From Axinella damicornis (taxonomy: Eukaryota > Porifera > Demospongiae > Axinellida > Axinellidae), in NCBI GenBank assembly GCA_963931865.1, contig OZ007517.1, positions 7,614,676 through 7,678,675 of the forward strand: a stretch of DNA of 64,000 nucleotides, given 5' to 3'. Positions 25,001-40,647 of this stretch are shown here, piece after piece. The position numbers and the translations under genes were made by a program. The notes beneath the pieces were generated by a model. It ran no database searches and was not told where the DNA came from. It saw only the letters and a program-made list of their open reading frames with translations. Each line of letters begins with the position of its first letter. Position 1 is the stretch's first letter.

Positions 25001-28000
25001 ATTATTGTCACTTTGCACTCTCGTTCCCTGTGCCAGTTGCCACCATAATTATGTGCTAACTGTGACTTTCCAGCGAGAAAGACACTGCGATCTACAGAAG
25101 TGTGGACCATGTACCTTCGCTCATTAAGGCCATGGAGACGTCATTAGATTCATTACTGATGCATGGACAGTTCCCTAATGTTCTTGCTTAGACACCAGTG
25201 GTGCATTAATTTGTTAGAGCCACTCCAATGTTCATTTGCAAGGCTGCAAGAACTAGTGCTCGCTAAATCTGCAAATGTGAAGTTTACACAAAGCATTCTG
25301 GCATTACAGTATAACTTGAGAAATGAGTCAGAGTGTACACGTGACACCTAGTGTACCGAAACACACAAACTAAAAGCCTCTAGATTAAGAGGAGACGTGT
25401 CGAAGGGCTTGATCCTATGTAGTGTGTGTTTAATTTATGAGAGTTGCAATTGGACGATGATAGTTGGCTCAAGTAAGCTGTACTGTACTGAATATGTATA
25501 TAGATGGAGCTTGTCAGTACATGTACAGCATGAGCATATTACAAACTCTAAACGCTTGCTATGTATTTATTGTAGTAAAGGCATTGCTACAAATCTGTGG
25601 ATCAATTCTGCTACCATTTTCATTGCTCTCTATCCGTAGGGTCGTGGTGCAACTCATCTCATATCACATTCGCGATAGAATACAGTTCAAATGTGAACCA
25701 CCAACACCAATGCACCTTGCATGTCAGAATGGTCACGAGCAGGTTGTCAAGGCAATTGCTACCATGGTGCCTGAGTGGATTGATGCCAATGACGATACAT
25801 GGACACCATTGCACATGGCATCTGTGAAGGGCTATGTACAAGTTGTTGAGACACTTGTGAATCATAAAGCCACATTTAAAGCCGTGAATGGTGGAATCAC
25901 TCCAATTCATTTGGCTGTAAAGAAAGGGTACATTGATGTAGTCAGAGTTCTCCTCTCTGCATACCCTGATGAGGTAAATACTCCAGATGAAAATGGGAAA
26001 ACACCACTGCATCTTGCTGCAAAACACTGTGGAGATCAGCCAGGAATTGTTACTAAACTTCTTGAAAGGTAAACATTTCTTCTCCCTCGCCACTCGTGCT
26101 TCTATGTGCTGAACCTTGCTTGAATCATTATGTTATAAATGTTAATTCTTTAGTGGAGCTGACGTAGGTGCATTTGACAACACGAAGTATACACCACTGA
26201 TGGTAGCTGCAGCTTTTGAAAATGATTTGTTGCTCTCGGAAATGATGGAAGGAAATAGTGCTGCTGTACAGAAAACATTATTCCGTGCTGCACATTTGTG
26301 TGATACGCCCAGTCTGAATTTTTTGAGGGTAAGTGAGCAACTTTGAACACATTTCATACGTATTGCCCTAAGTGTGTTTTGGACTTCTTTCATTCTTTGG
26401 CTCTTTCTGCCTTTAAATGATTCCTGTGCTGTTGTTCTTGTATTCATTAGCTCATTGCAAAAAGCTCCTCTGGAAGACATCTGTGCTCGGATTGCAAGGA
26501 TGGAGAGGGCAATACTATATTGCATATAGCTGCAAGTACTGGTAAAGCTGAGCTTGTAGATCTGATGTTAGAACATAAGTTTGACATCAAGTGGAATCCA
26601 CTAAATGCCAAGCAACAAACTCCTCTGCACTTGGCGACTGAGAATGGATATCATCAGTAAGTGCCCCAGATATGTTCTATGAAGTTTACTTGTACGATAT
26701 AAGCTGTATTTCTGACTTTTAGGATTATGAGGCAGTTGCTGAATGGGGATCCTGAAGTTGTACATGCCCGAGATCTTAATGGATTTACTGCACTGCATTG
26801 TGCATGCCAAATCAACCTGTTGATGGTTGTGAAGGCTTTTGAAAAGCAACTGCATTTAAAAGAAGTGCTTGAGGCTCAAACTCTTGAAAATGACACCCCT
26901 CTCCTCATTGCATGTTGTATGCATGGGGATGAGTCTCTAGATGTTGTGAATTATCTGATCGAGATGAATGCAAATGTTCATGCTGCTAACAAGAGTGGAG
27001 AGACTCCTATTCACATCAGCGCCAGTAGAGGTTATGAGCAGCTCACAAGCATACTGCTGGAGAAGGGTGCAGACGTTGATGTTCAGGATGGTGAGGGGCG
27101 TAGTCCACTTGTTCTTGCTGCCATAAGTGATGACAAGTCAATGATTTCACTGCTGCTTCCCAAGTGAGTTACATACTGAGCATGATCTCTATAATATGTA
27201 TCCCATTGACAGTAAAAATGGACCTCTCTTATAATTATCCTGCTAATGAATTACATAACGTACCTCTATCAGAACCAGTTTGAGGAAATCTGTAACCAGA
27301 GCTGTGGCGCTAAAACAGAGTGAAGACGTGCTGTCTAGACTTCTGGACGCAAGCAGTGAAAGTAATCTATTAAAGAAAGAAGTTCTTCCAGCGATTGTGG
27401 ATAATAATATGGAGTTTATACAGGTATTAACAAAGTGATAATGACAGCTTCAACAATTTTGCTAGATAGGTTAAATTCTAATTCATTCTGACTCAGTTTA
27501 TGTAGTCATATTTTAGTCCCAAACATGGAAGTTCCTTTGTCCTATAGATCCTGGCTGATATGACAGGGACCAAGTACCTTGCCAAACCTATTGATGATGA
27601 CGGTAACACTCCACTCCATTTTGCTGCTATCTATGGACGCCATGAAATTGTCAACACTCTTCTTGGAGCAAGGCCTAAACCAAGACAGGTGACTATAGTG
27701 AAATTCAGTCAGCTCCTTTTTAGTATCCAATCCAAATGAAAATGTCTTTTGTACAGGACTTTCATAGTGGCAGACATGTATAAAATATTTTAATGTTGAA
27801 TTATAGAACCTGTGATTCACCTTATTCAGCACTTGGTAATAATTATAACTATGTCTTTAGAGAGATAGCTAATCACCTTACCTGTCATTTTTTAGTGGTG
27901 GCCAAATGACAAGGAAGTCAAAATTGATGCTGAGAATAAACATCATAGAACTCCTTTGCACCTGGCTGCTGAAAATGGACATCTGCAGTAAGCAGCACAG

Positions 28001-31000
28001 TTGTAGCGATACCCTGTTATACTTCAATGCTAGCTGACAGCAAGGATTGTAAGGATTCTATAGGCATTAGCTTGTGATATAATTATCCATTTCTATGGTT
28101 GCTATCATTCCTAGGGTTGTATCCAGTCTACTTAAACATCAGAGTAAATTTAAGGCTGGTGGTTTGACTCCAATGCATCTGGCTTGTCGGAAAGGTCACT
28201 ATGAGGTGGTAAAAGAAATTGCCAACTTTGTGCCAGCTGCAGTGTGGATTGATGCAGTAAACAGTAACGAGGACAATAATACTCCATTACACGTTGCTTG
28301 TAAATGTTCTCACAAGAATATCATGACCGTATTGCTGGAACACGGGGCCAAAGTATCTCTCACAAAGGAAGGATTGTCTCCTGTGCATCTTGCCGTGAGG
28401 GATGGCTTTATTGATGGGCTGAAAATCCTACTTAAGGAAGGATCTGACAGTGTGAACTGCAGAGATAAGCAAAATCGCACTCCACTTCACTATGCAGGAG
28501 AACTCTGCCACAACACAGAGATTATAGCTCTTCTAATTGAAAGGTGAATTTGACTGTGTACTCGTTGTATTTCTCGAATACACTTCATGCTGTACCTTGT
28601 TATTCACTCTAGAGGAGGAAATCTGGAAGCTGTATACAGAAAGAGCTTCACCCCTATTCTGACAGCAGCACATTTTGAGAACTATGATGCATTCAATACA
28701 ATGGTGAAAGAAGGTGGTGATGCTATAAAACGCACACTGTTCCAGGCTGCTGAGCATCCGAACAAATCTAGTACCAAAGCATTGCAGGTAACATGGAGGA
28801 GGAATGCACGGATAATCTGATAACCTTCTGCTCTTTCATTGATTGTTCCCACTCTTGTATGTTCAACCACCGCACACATACAAAAGCTCATCAGTAATGT
28901 CTGTGCATTCTCGGTGTGTTATCGCTCTCTGGATGAAGATGGCAATACCCCACTACATATTGCTGCCAGATGTGGTAATCTACCAGCTGTAGAAGCTTTT
29001 TTGGAATGGCAGTGCACGAATCAGCAAGATGAAAGACTTGACTTGGTCCGAAATGATGAGGGTAAAACACCTGCTCATGTTGCAGCTGAATACAACCATT
29101 CCAAGTAAGCCCTGCAAGAATTGGCATTGCCCAGTAACAAATGACACCATGAAGTGCAATTATCCTTTCATTCCTTTAGTATTTTGAAGGCTTTGCTTGG
29201 TCATGACCATAATGTTTCAGTGATAAAAGATAAACATGGAAAAACACTTCTACACCTTGCATGTCAAAATGGACATTTGAAGGTTGTGATTGCAATTGAG
29301 TCTCTACTTGACTCTGACAAACTTTCATGTGTCTATGAGCTCTGTGACAACGAAGGCAACACCCTACTTCATCTTGCATGTCAGCATGAAAGGAAGAATG
29401 TTGTCCAACATCTGATTAATGAGAGGGGAGCAAATGTTGATGCCAGAAAGTATTCTGAGGATGGGGAAGCTCCCATTCACATTGCTGCACAATCTCAGTC
29501 CAAGGAAATCGTTGATATTCTGTTGAACAAGGGTGCAGATATTGAAACCAAAGATGCTAATGGCTGTACTCCACTTCACCATGCTGCTAGATGCAATCAG
29601 AAGGCTATGGTTGAATACTTAAAAAGGTAACCGTTTCCTGGATATCATTACTCAGTTGGTGTGATTCACATGCTCATACTTCCATACTTTAGACGTGGAG
29701 CGAATCTCAATGCTGAGAATGTGACACGCATTACTCCGCTGATTATGGCCGCACAATATGAGTGCACCGATACCCTCCAATGCTTAATAGGCCTTGTGGA
29801 ACAACCAGCCAAATCAGATTCTGCTTTCAAAGTGCTGGAATTAGAAGTAGATCATGGCCAAATTCTGAAGGTAAGGAAGTTGTATCCATTAGTACTGTTT
29901 GTTTACATGATCACATATGGAAATTCTAACACTCCACCATGTAATCATCCAAAATTGGATGATTATTGCAGACGTCGACCATGCTAGAATCATCCAATTT
30001 TGGCATGTTGGATGTTTCACGCCATCCATTGTTGGATGATATATTGGACTGTAAGCAAACATCCAATTTTGGATACATAAACATGCCACAATATACTAAA
30101 CCTTATACTGCAATAGTCAATAGCTCTTCTAGTGTCTTCTAGGTCTCCTCAGGGCTAGTGCCCCACTCAGTGGATTATACCCTCATGCTTACCACATGTG
30201 CGGAGCAAGCGGGTGCATTCAGCTGACATGCATTCACAGACGAGTTGTGAGGACAAAGATGCCGGTCGAAAGTACCCCTCCAGTCATCTGACGTTGACAC
30301 CTGGGATCTTTGCCTGTCGACATGGCATCTGCTGTGGTTTTCAAGTTATGCAGTCCCATAGATCACCCAGACATCCCTTTGACAGCTTTAAACTGCAAGC
30401 CCAGACAGTTCAGAGACACAAAGTTTCTAATAGACAGGTTTCACTGGTGAAGACACATAGGATGCTACTCGCTGGACCGCTACACCTCCCTAGACATTGT
30501 CAGTATCAACTTTCAAATGGTATTCCCTGCATCTGGGTATGAGACTACTTCTTGTTCACCACAACATACATTATTATTTCCTTCACATATCTCATGTAAC
30601 GCAGAAAGATTACGGAATTTCGTTATCGATCCATGGAAGCTTCCTAGCGGTTGTGATGTGAGGTAGCAAAGTATGACTCTGGTTCTAGTCATCCAAATAT
30701 CGACCTGCTCCCATGACAGTAGCTTGTAATTACCTACAGTGGATAGCCTTTGAGTTTCGGAGATAGTAATGTTTTGTCTGCTCGTTGTCGTGTGCTAAGA
30801 CCCTGAAAACCATGTCACCACTTTGAATGTTTAGTGGTTATTTCTCAATGTATAAGAGTTCTTCAATCAAGTACTGTACTTTAATACTGTACATTTGTTT
30901 CACCCAACCTGATGAACACATCTTGTTTTATCTAGTTTATGCTGAAAGATAAAGTGTGTGGACAAATACTTCGTCAGGCTAGAGATGACAGACAGAACAC

Positions 31001-34000
31001 CCTACTTCATGTGGCTGCTGTCCGTGGAAATCTTAAAGCTGTTGAGACTCTAATTATGGATCAACACATTCCTGCAGAAGCCAAGAATGTTGATTCTAAA
31101 ACAGCTATACATTTAGCTGCTCTAAAGGGACATGCTAGGTAAGTGGAAGCAGTACCCAATGTATTTTGGTTGGTGTGTGTTATTCATATTCATTACGATT
31201 ATTTAGTGTTGTGAAAGAGATGTTTGCTCATGAGCCTTCTCTGGCAAAAGAGAGAGATGAGAAAGGAATGACTCCACTACATTGTGCTTGTGAACAAGGG
31301 GATCTTGAAGTTGTGAAAGTTCATGGATCACTGCTACATGACAAGGATGTCTTACTAGCTAAAGATATTGACTGTAACACTCCCCTGCATCTCAGTTGTA
31401 GAAGTCGCAGTATCCAAATCACAAACTATCTCATTTCTGAAGGAGCAAATTTGAATGCTAGAAACCAAATGAAACGGACACCTCTGCACATTGCCACACA
31501 ATGTGGATATATCAAGGTTGCTGAAATCTTGGTAGAGAAGGGAGCTGAAGTTAACTGCCAAGATGAGAGACGGTGCACTCCTCTTCACTATGCTGCAGAG
31601 GGAAACTCCACAGACTTAGTTCATTTATTGTGCAAAGGGTGAGTTGCCCTGCTTTGTAGGCACAAGTTGTAATTGAAGCCATCTCAATCTCTGAATTATT
31701 CATTCCTCAGAGGTGCAATACTTTCTGCAGAAAATTCTGATTCCCTTACACCTGTTCTAACAGCAGTGGATCACAAGCAAACTGAAGCTTTCCATTGCCT
31801 CATGGAGTACACAGATATGACAAGTGTTACTGAAAATCCTGCTTTCAAAGTCTTAGCTTTGCCAAATTACAAAATTCTGGAGGTAAGGCTGAGTTTTGAT
31901 GGTGCACTTTGTAGCTAATTACTAAAAGCTCACATTATATTTGTACCTTTTCTAAACACACTCATACCAATGTAATGCAGATCCTTGTCAAGGACAGTGA
32001 ATGGGGTTCGAAGCTCCTGCAAGCTACTGACGTGTCCCATAATACACTACTGCATGATGCAAGTAAACGTGGAGATCTCCAGTCTGTGAAAGTTCTGCTC
32101 CGACAAAATTGTGCAGCCCAAGCTGAGAATCAGGATGGGAAACTTCCTATTCATTTGGCTGCAGAGCATGGATATGACATGTGAGTTGCTATTGTATGGA
32201 CATCAAAGTGAATGCAATGCCATGCATGTATTCGCTTGTTTCATTTCCAGGATTGTAGAGGAATTCATTCGCTTTGACCCAAAACTCACGATGGCCTGTG
32301 ATAACAAGAAGTGGACATCGCTACACATTGCAAGCCAGTGTGGCCACCTGCAAGTGGCTTGTGTTATTTTCAATAGCTCAAAAGAATTTAAAGTACTCAA
32401 GGCTGTAGATGAGAATGGTAACACTCCCCTACATCTTGCATGTGAGTCCGGGAAGAAAGAGATTGTTGAGTTTCTGATTGCCAGTGGCGCAAATATTACT
32501 GCTGTGAACAGTAGAGGAGAGATTCCTCTACACATTGCATCTCAGCAAAAGTCAGTTGAGATTGTTCAGCTACTATTAGATAGTGGAGACCACAACATGA
32601 TTGAACAGATGGACAACCATGGATACACATCACTTCATCATGCTGCAATGAATAACCAGACCAATCAGATTAGCTTTCTTCTTCAGCGGTGAGTCCACTG
32701 CTTATTGGAGTTGATGTGTCTTGTATATGCTGTGTTAATCATCGTACAAAATACAGCTATAAAAATTTCTTGGATCTTGGTACTACCATTAATGTTGATT
32801 GCATTGTGCACTCTACGTATATTTGGTTTGTTGCTGCAATGATAATATAGCTATACACCTGCATGAAAGGCAATCTTGCCTCAAAAATATCTTCCTTACA
32901 CACTTGTTGGATGTATGCCATGCACCAACTGCTGTTGAGTAAGAGACTGTACCTGTTATGTAGCCTCGTTCTGTGGTCATTCCCACCAGTGCTTGAAATA
33001 TGCAAAACGTGAGTGGCATCAATGTCCACTGGGGGGGGGGGGGGGGGGGGGGGGGGATTGACAACAAGAATGCATTTTGCACACACCCGTGTGCTGAACA
33101 AAGAGCAGTATTTGTGCTGGCTTGCTAGTGCTCCACAAACTGTCCAGTCTCCGGTCCTTGGATGGAACTTCAAGATCCTTCGGAGGTACGTCAGGCCAAC
33201 CGCCGAGGCCCAACTACAGCATCATCAGCACCAAATGTAGCTATGCTCAGTAGTAATATGTCACTCACTTGATAAATTATCCCAGGCTTTGTTTATGCCT
33301 ACTGCAAGCGATCAAATACTGGCAGTGGGAATGTGCATGGCAATGAAGCTATTATGTACCACTGTACACTGTCTTATCTCTCCCTGCAGTCGTGCAGATG
33401 TCTATGCGGAGGATAAAATGCTGTGCTCTCCAGTTCTGATTGCTGCAGCATTCAATAGAGTGGATGCCTTTCGCCTCCTTTTGAGCTTTATGGACCTTAA
33501 CAATGCTGAAAAGAACCCCATTTTCAAAGCTTTACATGTCAAAATGTATCGAGCAGATATTTTGAACGTAAGTCTCCCAACTCATACATACATACATGTT
33601 CATTGTACATGTATAATTATATTTTGTATGCAATTATGTATCTATTTCAACAGTTTCTAATCACGGACACTGAGTATGGGACGAGTCTATGCAAATCCAC
33701 TGACTCACACAAGAACGGTGTGTTTCATGTCACTGCAAGGGAGAATGATCTAGAAGCCATGACAGTCCTGATGAAACACAGAGTGAAAAGTTATGTCAAA
33801 AATATGGACGGGAAAACCCCAATGCACTTGGCTACAGAAGAGGGCCATCATGAGTGAGTAACTGCCTGACTTACCAATGAAATATCTTGCCTGATTATTA
33901 TGCCATGAATCTCTCTTTCAGTTCAGTGCAGAAATTGTTGACCTACAACTCCAGCCTAGCAACAGCCAAAGATAACTTTGCAATGACTCCACTTCATCTT

Positions 34001-35292
34001 GCATGCCTAAATGGACACGTAGAAGTAGTTCAAGTTCTGAGGTCTAAAGGATTACATGAGAAGCAAAATGCTGAAGGCAACACGCCTTTACATCTTGCCT
34101 GTACTGGAGGCAATGATGATATAGTGGAGCTGCTGATTCATGACAAAGCAGACAAGACAGCAACAAACAAACAGAATGAAACGCCTCTGCACATTGCTGT
34201 TCACTGTGGACATGTGCCCATTGCCCGGTTCCTACTAAACCTGAAGGTCCCAACTGAATGTCAGACTCTAGAGGGTCATACTCCACTCCACTACGCAGCA
34301 AGGAAGAATAATACTGATATCATTATGCTACTAGTTGAAAAGTAAGTTCTGACTGTTTTGAATAGTTAAGATGCATAGTTGCGAAGAGGTTTCATAGCAT
34401 GCACTCCACTCAGGTGTAATAAGGCGTGACTCAATGATATTGACGTAACGCGGAAAGATTACGGAATATTGTTATTGATCTGCGGAAGCTTCCTCGCGGT
34501 TGCGTTTGTGAGGTAGCTAAGTATGGCTCCCGTTCTAGCCATCCAAAATATCGATCTGCTCCAGTGATAGTAGCTTGTTGTTACCTACGGTGGATGGCCT
34601 TCGAGTGTTGGGGATAGTAGTCTCTGTCCGCTTTTCCAGTCGTGTGCTAAGACCGTGAAAACCGTGATGGGAGTACTGCAATTCATAAGAAATGAGGAAA
34701 CATCGCCTCAGTCGGAGCAGTTCCACACCGAATAGCCGACTTTTTCCTACTCATTTTGCTTCACTATGCACAAGTCATCCAGTGTCTCGAATGGGATAGC
34801 AAAGGACGAAGGTTTGAAAGAACTGTGACGCGATTTGATTGTCAAAATCGCTCATTTTCGTGATCGGTGTAAGACAAACGCTCTTATCTCCCGTACGGTT
34901 TGTAATTCTCTGGACCCCAAGCGAGTTTTAGTTAGTACTCAGACTGGGCTTTGCTGCAACAACAGTATAAACCCTAGCTCTACGGAGAACTGCTCCGACT
35001 TTTCCAATGTTTGCGACAGCATCATTCTCTTCATCGGCGGGGCGGATGTGGGCGTGGCCGAAAAATGATGTCATCGAACGGTCACAACTAATTAATGCTA
35101 AATGTTTTTGAAGTATGAGGTTCATGGTGTACAGCTAACATGATATATGCCACCTCAAACTTTAAGTACAGTGGTCACACCTTAATACAGCTGAGCAGTA
35201 ACTTGTGCATGCTATGTACATGCACACCACACACATACAAAGTATTCACACCCACACATATGCACACACACCACACTCACACACACACACAT

Positions 35293-35323
<31 letters not shown>

Positions 35324-37633
35324 CACACACAAACGCACACACACACACACACACACACATACACACACACACACACAAACACCAATGCGCGCACACACAC
35401 ACACACATATGCACACACACACACACACACACATACACACACATAACACACACACGCATATGCACACACACACACACACATACACACACACAACACACAC
35501 ACACATACCAATGCACACACACACACACACACACACAGTGGTGCAGACCTCTATGCCAAGGACAACAACCTCTGCACACCTGCTCATATTGCAGCTATGG
35601 ACGAGTGTGTAAAAGCTTACCATTGTTTGATGAAGCAGATTCCAGAGAATGTGCATGCTTCTGTTATTTTCATGGCTTTGGAAGTGAAGTGCAAGAGACC
35701 AATTCTATTAAAGGTATGCATATAGAAGCTGCAATACCACATTCAATTGCTAAGTTCCATTGTCATTGCTTTCAGTCTCTGCTTGATGATTTCAAACATG
35801 GTGAAACACTTTGCCATGCTACAAAAGACACTGGACTCACCCCATTACACATTGCTTCTGGATCAGGAGATCTAGAATCTGTGAGTATTCTACTGAACCA
35901 TGGGGCACATGCTGACGCTCAAAATGATGATCTCGAAACACCTATGCACCTGGCAGCAGGAAGAGGACTGCAAAGGTAAGAATAATGGCTGATGGATTCT
36001 TGCTTCCAATGCATGCTATACTTTATGAATTCAATTTGCACTTCAGTGTAGTGCAGCAGTTGATTGCCCATAATCCTAAACTGATGCTGGGTAAAGACAG
36101 TGGAGAAAGAACACCTCTACATGCTGCTTGCCTGAGCGGACAAACAAACGTTGTGATGATTTTTGTCCAGAATTTGAATTCACTGCTTGAAGCTACTGAT
36201 GTCAATGTACTTGAGGTTACTGATGAAGGCGGTAACACCCCGCTACACCTTGCCTGTGTGGGAGGAAACGTAGATGTGGTGCAACTGATGGTTGATAGTG
36301 GTGCAAGTATCGTTGCAGCTAACAGTCGAGGAGAAGTTCCTATACACACTGCATCTCAGCACAAATCTGTTGAAATTGTTAAGAAGCTTCTGGATAAAGG
36401 TGATCACACGATGATTGAAATGATGGATGACCGCAGATTCACAGCACTTCACCATGCTGCAGAGAATAACCAGACCAAGATAATTGTCTTCTTGCATCAG
36501 CGGTGAGCTCAGTATGTACATGCATATGCAGGTTCTTTGCTACTTAACTGTGCTAAAAGCATCATTCTGTTGTAATCCGTCACCACTTGTCACCACTTTC
36601 TACAGTGATGCAAATGTCTATGCAGAGGATTGTAACCGGTGCACTCCAGTTCTGATTGCTGCGGCAGGCAAGAATAATCAAGCCTTCCAATGCCTAATGA
36701 AGTTTATGGACCTCCAAGACAAGAAAAAGAATCCAGTTTTCAAAGCACTGAATGTGACACTGAATCGGATTGAAATTTTGCACGTAAGTTAAAATGATTG
36801 TGCTTTAAGCCCTCCCAATCTGTATTTCATTCATGATGCACCTGATTCCAATAGTTTCTCATCACTGACACTATGTGGGGAGCTAAACTCATCAAATTCA
36901 CCGATAACGAAGGGAATCGTGTGCTGCATATCACTGCACGAGAGAATGACCTACCAGCCATGGCAGTCCTGTTGGCACATAAAGTTGATAGTTGTATCAA
37001 AAATGCAGAAGGAAAGACCCCAATGCACCTAGCTGCAGAAACTGGCCATCATGAGTGAGCAGAACTTTGTTACTATAATATGATTATGCATACATAAAGT
37101 TTATACAACCTTGTACATTTTCATGCAGTGTTGTCCTGCAACTGATGATGTATGACTCCAAACTGGTTACATCTGAAGATAACGGTGGAATGACTCCACT
37201 TCATCTAGCATGTCTTCGTGGACGTGTTGAAACAGTTCAAGTTTACAAAAATCATTCGTGGTTGAAGTCTGAATCACTGCGTGAGCATCGTGATGCTGAA
37301 GGCAACACACCCTTTCATCTTGGGTGTGCTGGAAGCAGTGCTGGTGTTGTGGAGCTGCTGATAGACAGCGAAGTGAACACAATGGCCACAAACAACCTCC
37401 GTGAGACCCCTCTGCATATTGCTGTTCGCTCTGGACATGTACATATTGTTCAGGTCCTACTCAACATAAAGGTCCCCACCGAGCGTCAAACTGTGGATGG
37501 TCATACTCCACTCCACTATGCAGCTAGAGAAAATAATGCTGAAATGATTAGGAAACTAGTTGAAAGGTATGTCTTATTAGCAATGTGAAATGTGTGTGAC
37601 CTCATAACCTACTTGCAACCTTCTCAATATGCA

Positions 37634-37664
<31 letters not shown>

Positions 37665-40506
37665 CCAGTGGTGCAGACCTTTATGCCAAAGACAACAACT
37701 GTTGCACACCTGCTCATATTGCAGCTAAGCACCAGTGTGCAGATACCTTCCATTGTTTGATGGAGTGCATTCCAGACAATACTTCTGTAATTTTCACAAG
37801 TTTTGAAGTAGAGAGCAACAAAGAAATGGTTTTGAAGGTATGATTTGATATTTTCGTGTTAAACTAAGCACACGCTATTGGTAAATGCAGGTTGTCAGAA
37901 TGCCTTACTTGGTAACCAATTAGTGTTTCAAACAGGAACCTCAGACTTTCAGAAGCACCATGTTTGTGACTTGATTTGCAAAGTCACACTTGAGTAGTGA
38001 ACCAACTTTACATTAACCTGAGGCAAGTCCATGATGTCAACTAGATGCTCACTTGTAGCAGTCATGTTGAATGGTGCATAAAATATGGATGCATGTATTG
38101 ATCTACTTCCACAGTTCTGCTGAGCTTGATTTTTGTTAACTGCTGTAACTTTAATCACTGTTTCCAGTTCTTGGTCAGTGATTGCAAATATGGGGAAAAG
38201 CTTTGCAATGCTGCCAACGATGCTGAAGACACCCCGCTGCACATTGCTTCTGACCGTGGAAATCAAGAAGCTGTGAACATTCTGCTACAACATGGTGCAT
38301 GCGGTAGTGCTCAGAACAGCAAGCTTGAAACACCAATGCACCTGGCAGCAGGAAAGGGACTAGAACAGTAAGCCTGTATAACATAAAGTATACGTATGTA
38401 CATTATAGCTTAGCTGCTAGTTATAGTAATGAATTTTGTTGATAACTTCATTCCAGCGTTGTGAAGCGGTTGATTGACCATGATGCCAAACTGATGCTTT
38501 GCAAAGACAATAGAAAAAGAACTCCTCTACATACGGCTTGCCTAAATGGACATGTAGAAGTTGTGAGGATTTATGTCGAGAGTCGTATGCTACTTGAAGC
38601 TACTGATGCCAATGTACTTGAGGTTACTGACGATGGTGGTAACACCCCACTGCATCTTGCCTGTGTGGGAGGAAACGTAGATGTGGTGCAACTGATGCTT
38701 GATAGTGGTGCAAGTATCACGGCAGCTAACAGTCGAAGAGAAGCTCCTATACACACTGCATCTCAGTACAATTCAGTTGAAATTGTTCAATTGCTTCTGG
38801 ATGAAGGTGACCACATGATGACTGAATTGAAGGATGCCCGTGGGTTTACAGCACTTCATCATGCTGCAAAGAATAACCAGACCAATCAGATTAAGTTTCT
38901 TCATCAGCAGTGGTGAGTCCAATGCTTATTGGAGTTGATGTGCATTCTACATGCTTAACGTTTGTGTTTACCATCGTGCAAAACACAGCTATTACTCACC
39001 TATCCATGGATCTTGTAAATGTTGAATGCTCTGTGCACTCTATAACTATTAATTTGTGATCCATAAAAGGATGAAGGGAATAAAATAATGCAACATAAGA
39101 ATTAAACTGACTGATGCTCCACTGCATATAAACCAAATCTCGCCTCAAATATCTTCATACTCTACCTCACACACTTGGTGCATGTGTGTACCTGGACATT
39201 TGCTATTTAGTATTTAAAAAGACTGTACCTGTCATGCACTGTTGTACACCATCTTATCTCTCTCTGCAGTGGTGCAGATGTCTATGCAGAGGATGAAATG
39301 TTGTGTACTCCAGTTCTGATTGCTGCAGCATTCAATAGAGTGGATGCCTTTCGCTGCCTTTTGAGCTTTATGGACCTTAAAAATGCTGAAAAGAACCCCA
39401 TTTTCAAAGCTTTACATGTCAAAATGTATCGAGCAGATATTTTGAACGTAAGTCTCCCAACTCATACATATATTTTTGCATGTTCATTGTACATGTATAA
39501 TTATATTTTGTATGCAATTATGTATCTATTTCAACAGTTTCTAATCATGGACACTGAGTATGGGACGAGTCTATGCAAATCCACTGACTCACACAAGAAC
39601 AGTGTGTTTCATGTCACTGCAAGGGAGAATGATCTAGAAGCCATGGCAGTCCTGATGAAACATGGAATGAGAAGTTATGTCAAAAATATGGACGGGAAAA
39701 CCCCAATGCACTTGGCGGCAGAAGAAGGCCATCATGAGTGAGTAACTGCCTGTGTGTGCTGACTAACCAATGGAATGTCTTGCCTTCTGCAATAATTATT
39801 ATGCTGTGAATCTCTCTTCCAGTTCAGTACTGAAATTGATGACATATGACTCCAGTCTAGTAACAGCTAAAGATAACCTTGCAATGACTCCACTTCATCT
39901 TGCATGCCTAAATGGACGCATCGAAGTAGTTCGAGTTCACAAAGACCAGTTGTTTCTATTACATGAGAAGCAAAATGCTCAAGGCAACACACCTTTACAT
40001 CTTGCCTGTACTGGAGGCAGTATTGATATAGTGGAGTTGCTGATTCATAACAAAGCGCACAAGACAGCAACAAACAAACAGAAAGAAATGCCACTGCACA
40101 TTGCTGTTCACTGTGGACATGTGCCCATTGCCCAGTTCCTACTAAACCTGAAGGTTCCCACTGAATGCCGGACTCTGGAGGGTCACACTCCACTCCACTA
40201 TGCAGCCAGAAAGAACAATATTGATATTATTAAACTACTCGTTGAAAAGTAAGTTATGACTGTTTTGAATAGTTAAGATGCATAGTTGCACTTCATAGCA
40301 TATGCACTCCAGTAACTTGTGCAAGCTACGTATGTACATGCACACCACACACATACAAAGCATTCAAACCCACACACATACACACACACACACATGCACA
40401 CACACATATGCACACACACACACATGCACACACACATATGCACACACACACACGTATGCCCATACACACACACACATACACACACACAATACATTCACAT
40501 ACCAAT

Positions 40507-40553
<47 letters not shown>

Positions 40554-40574
40554 CCAATGCACACAAACACCAAT

Positions 40575-40647
<73 letters not shown>

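Noticed and set aside
35212..35656. Long open frames in several phases through the CA repeats (His-Thr or Cys-Val rich)
   Set aside because: They are produced by the dinucleotide repeat itself, on both strands and in several modules; the repeat lies in introns.
36023..36349. Minus-strand frames opposite A exons, repeated in many modules
   Set aside because: They mirror conserved ankyrin codons, recur only because the exons do, and have no independent signals.
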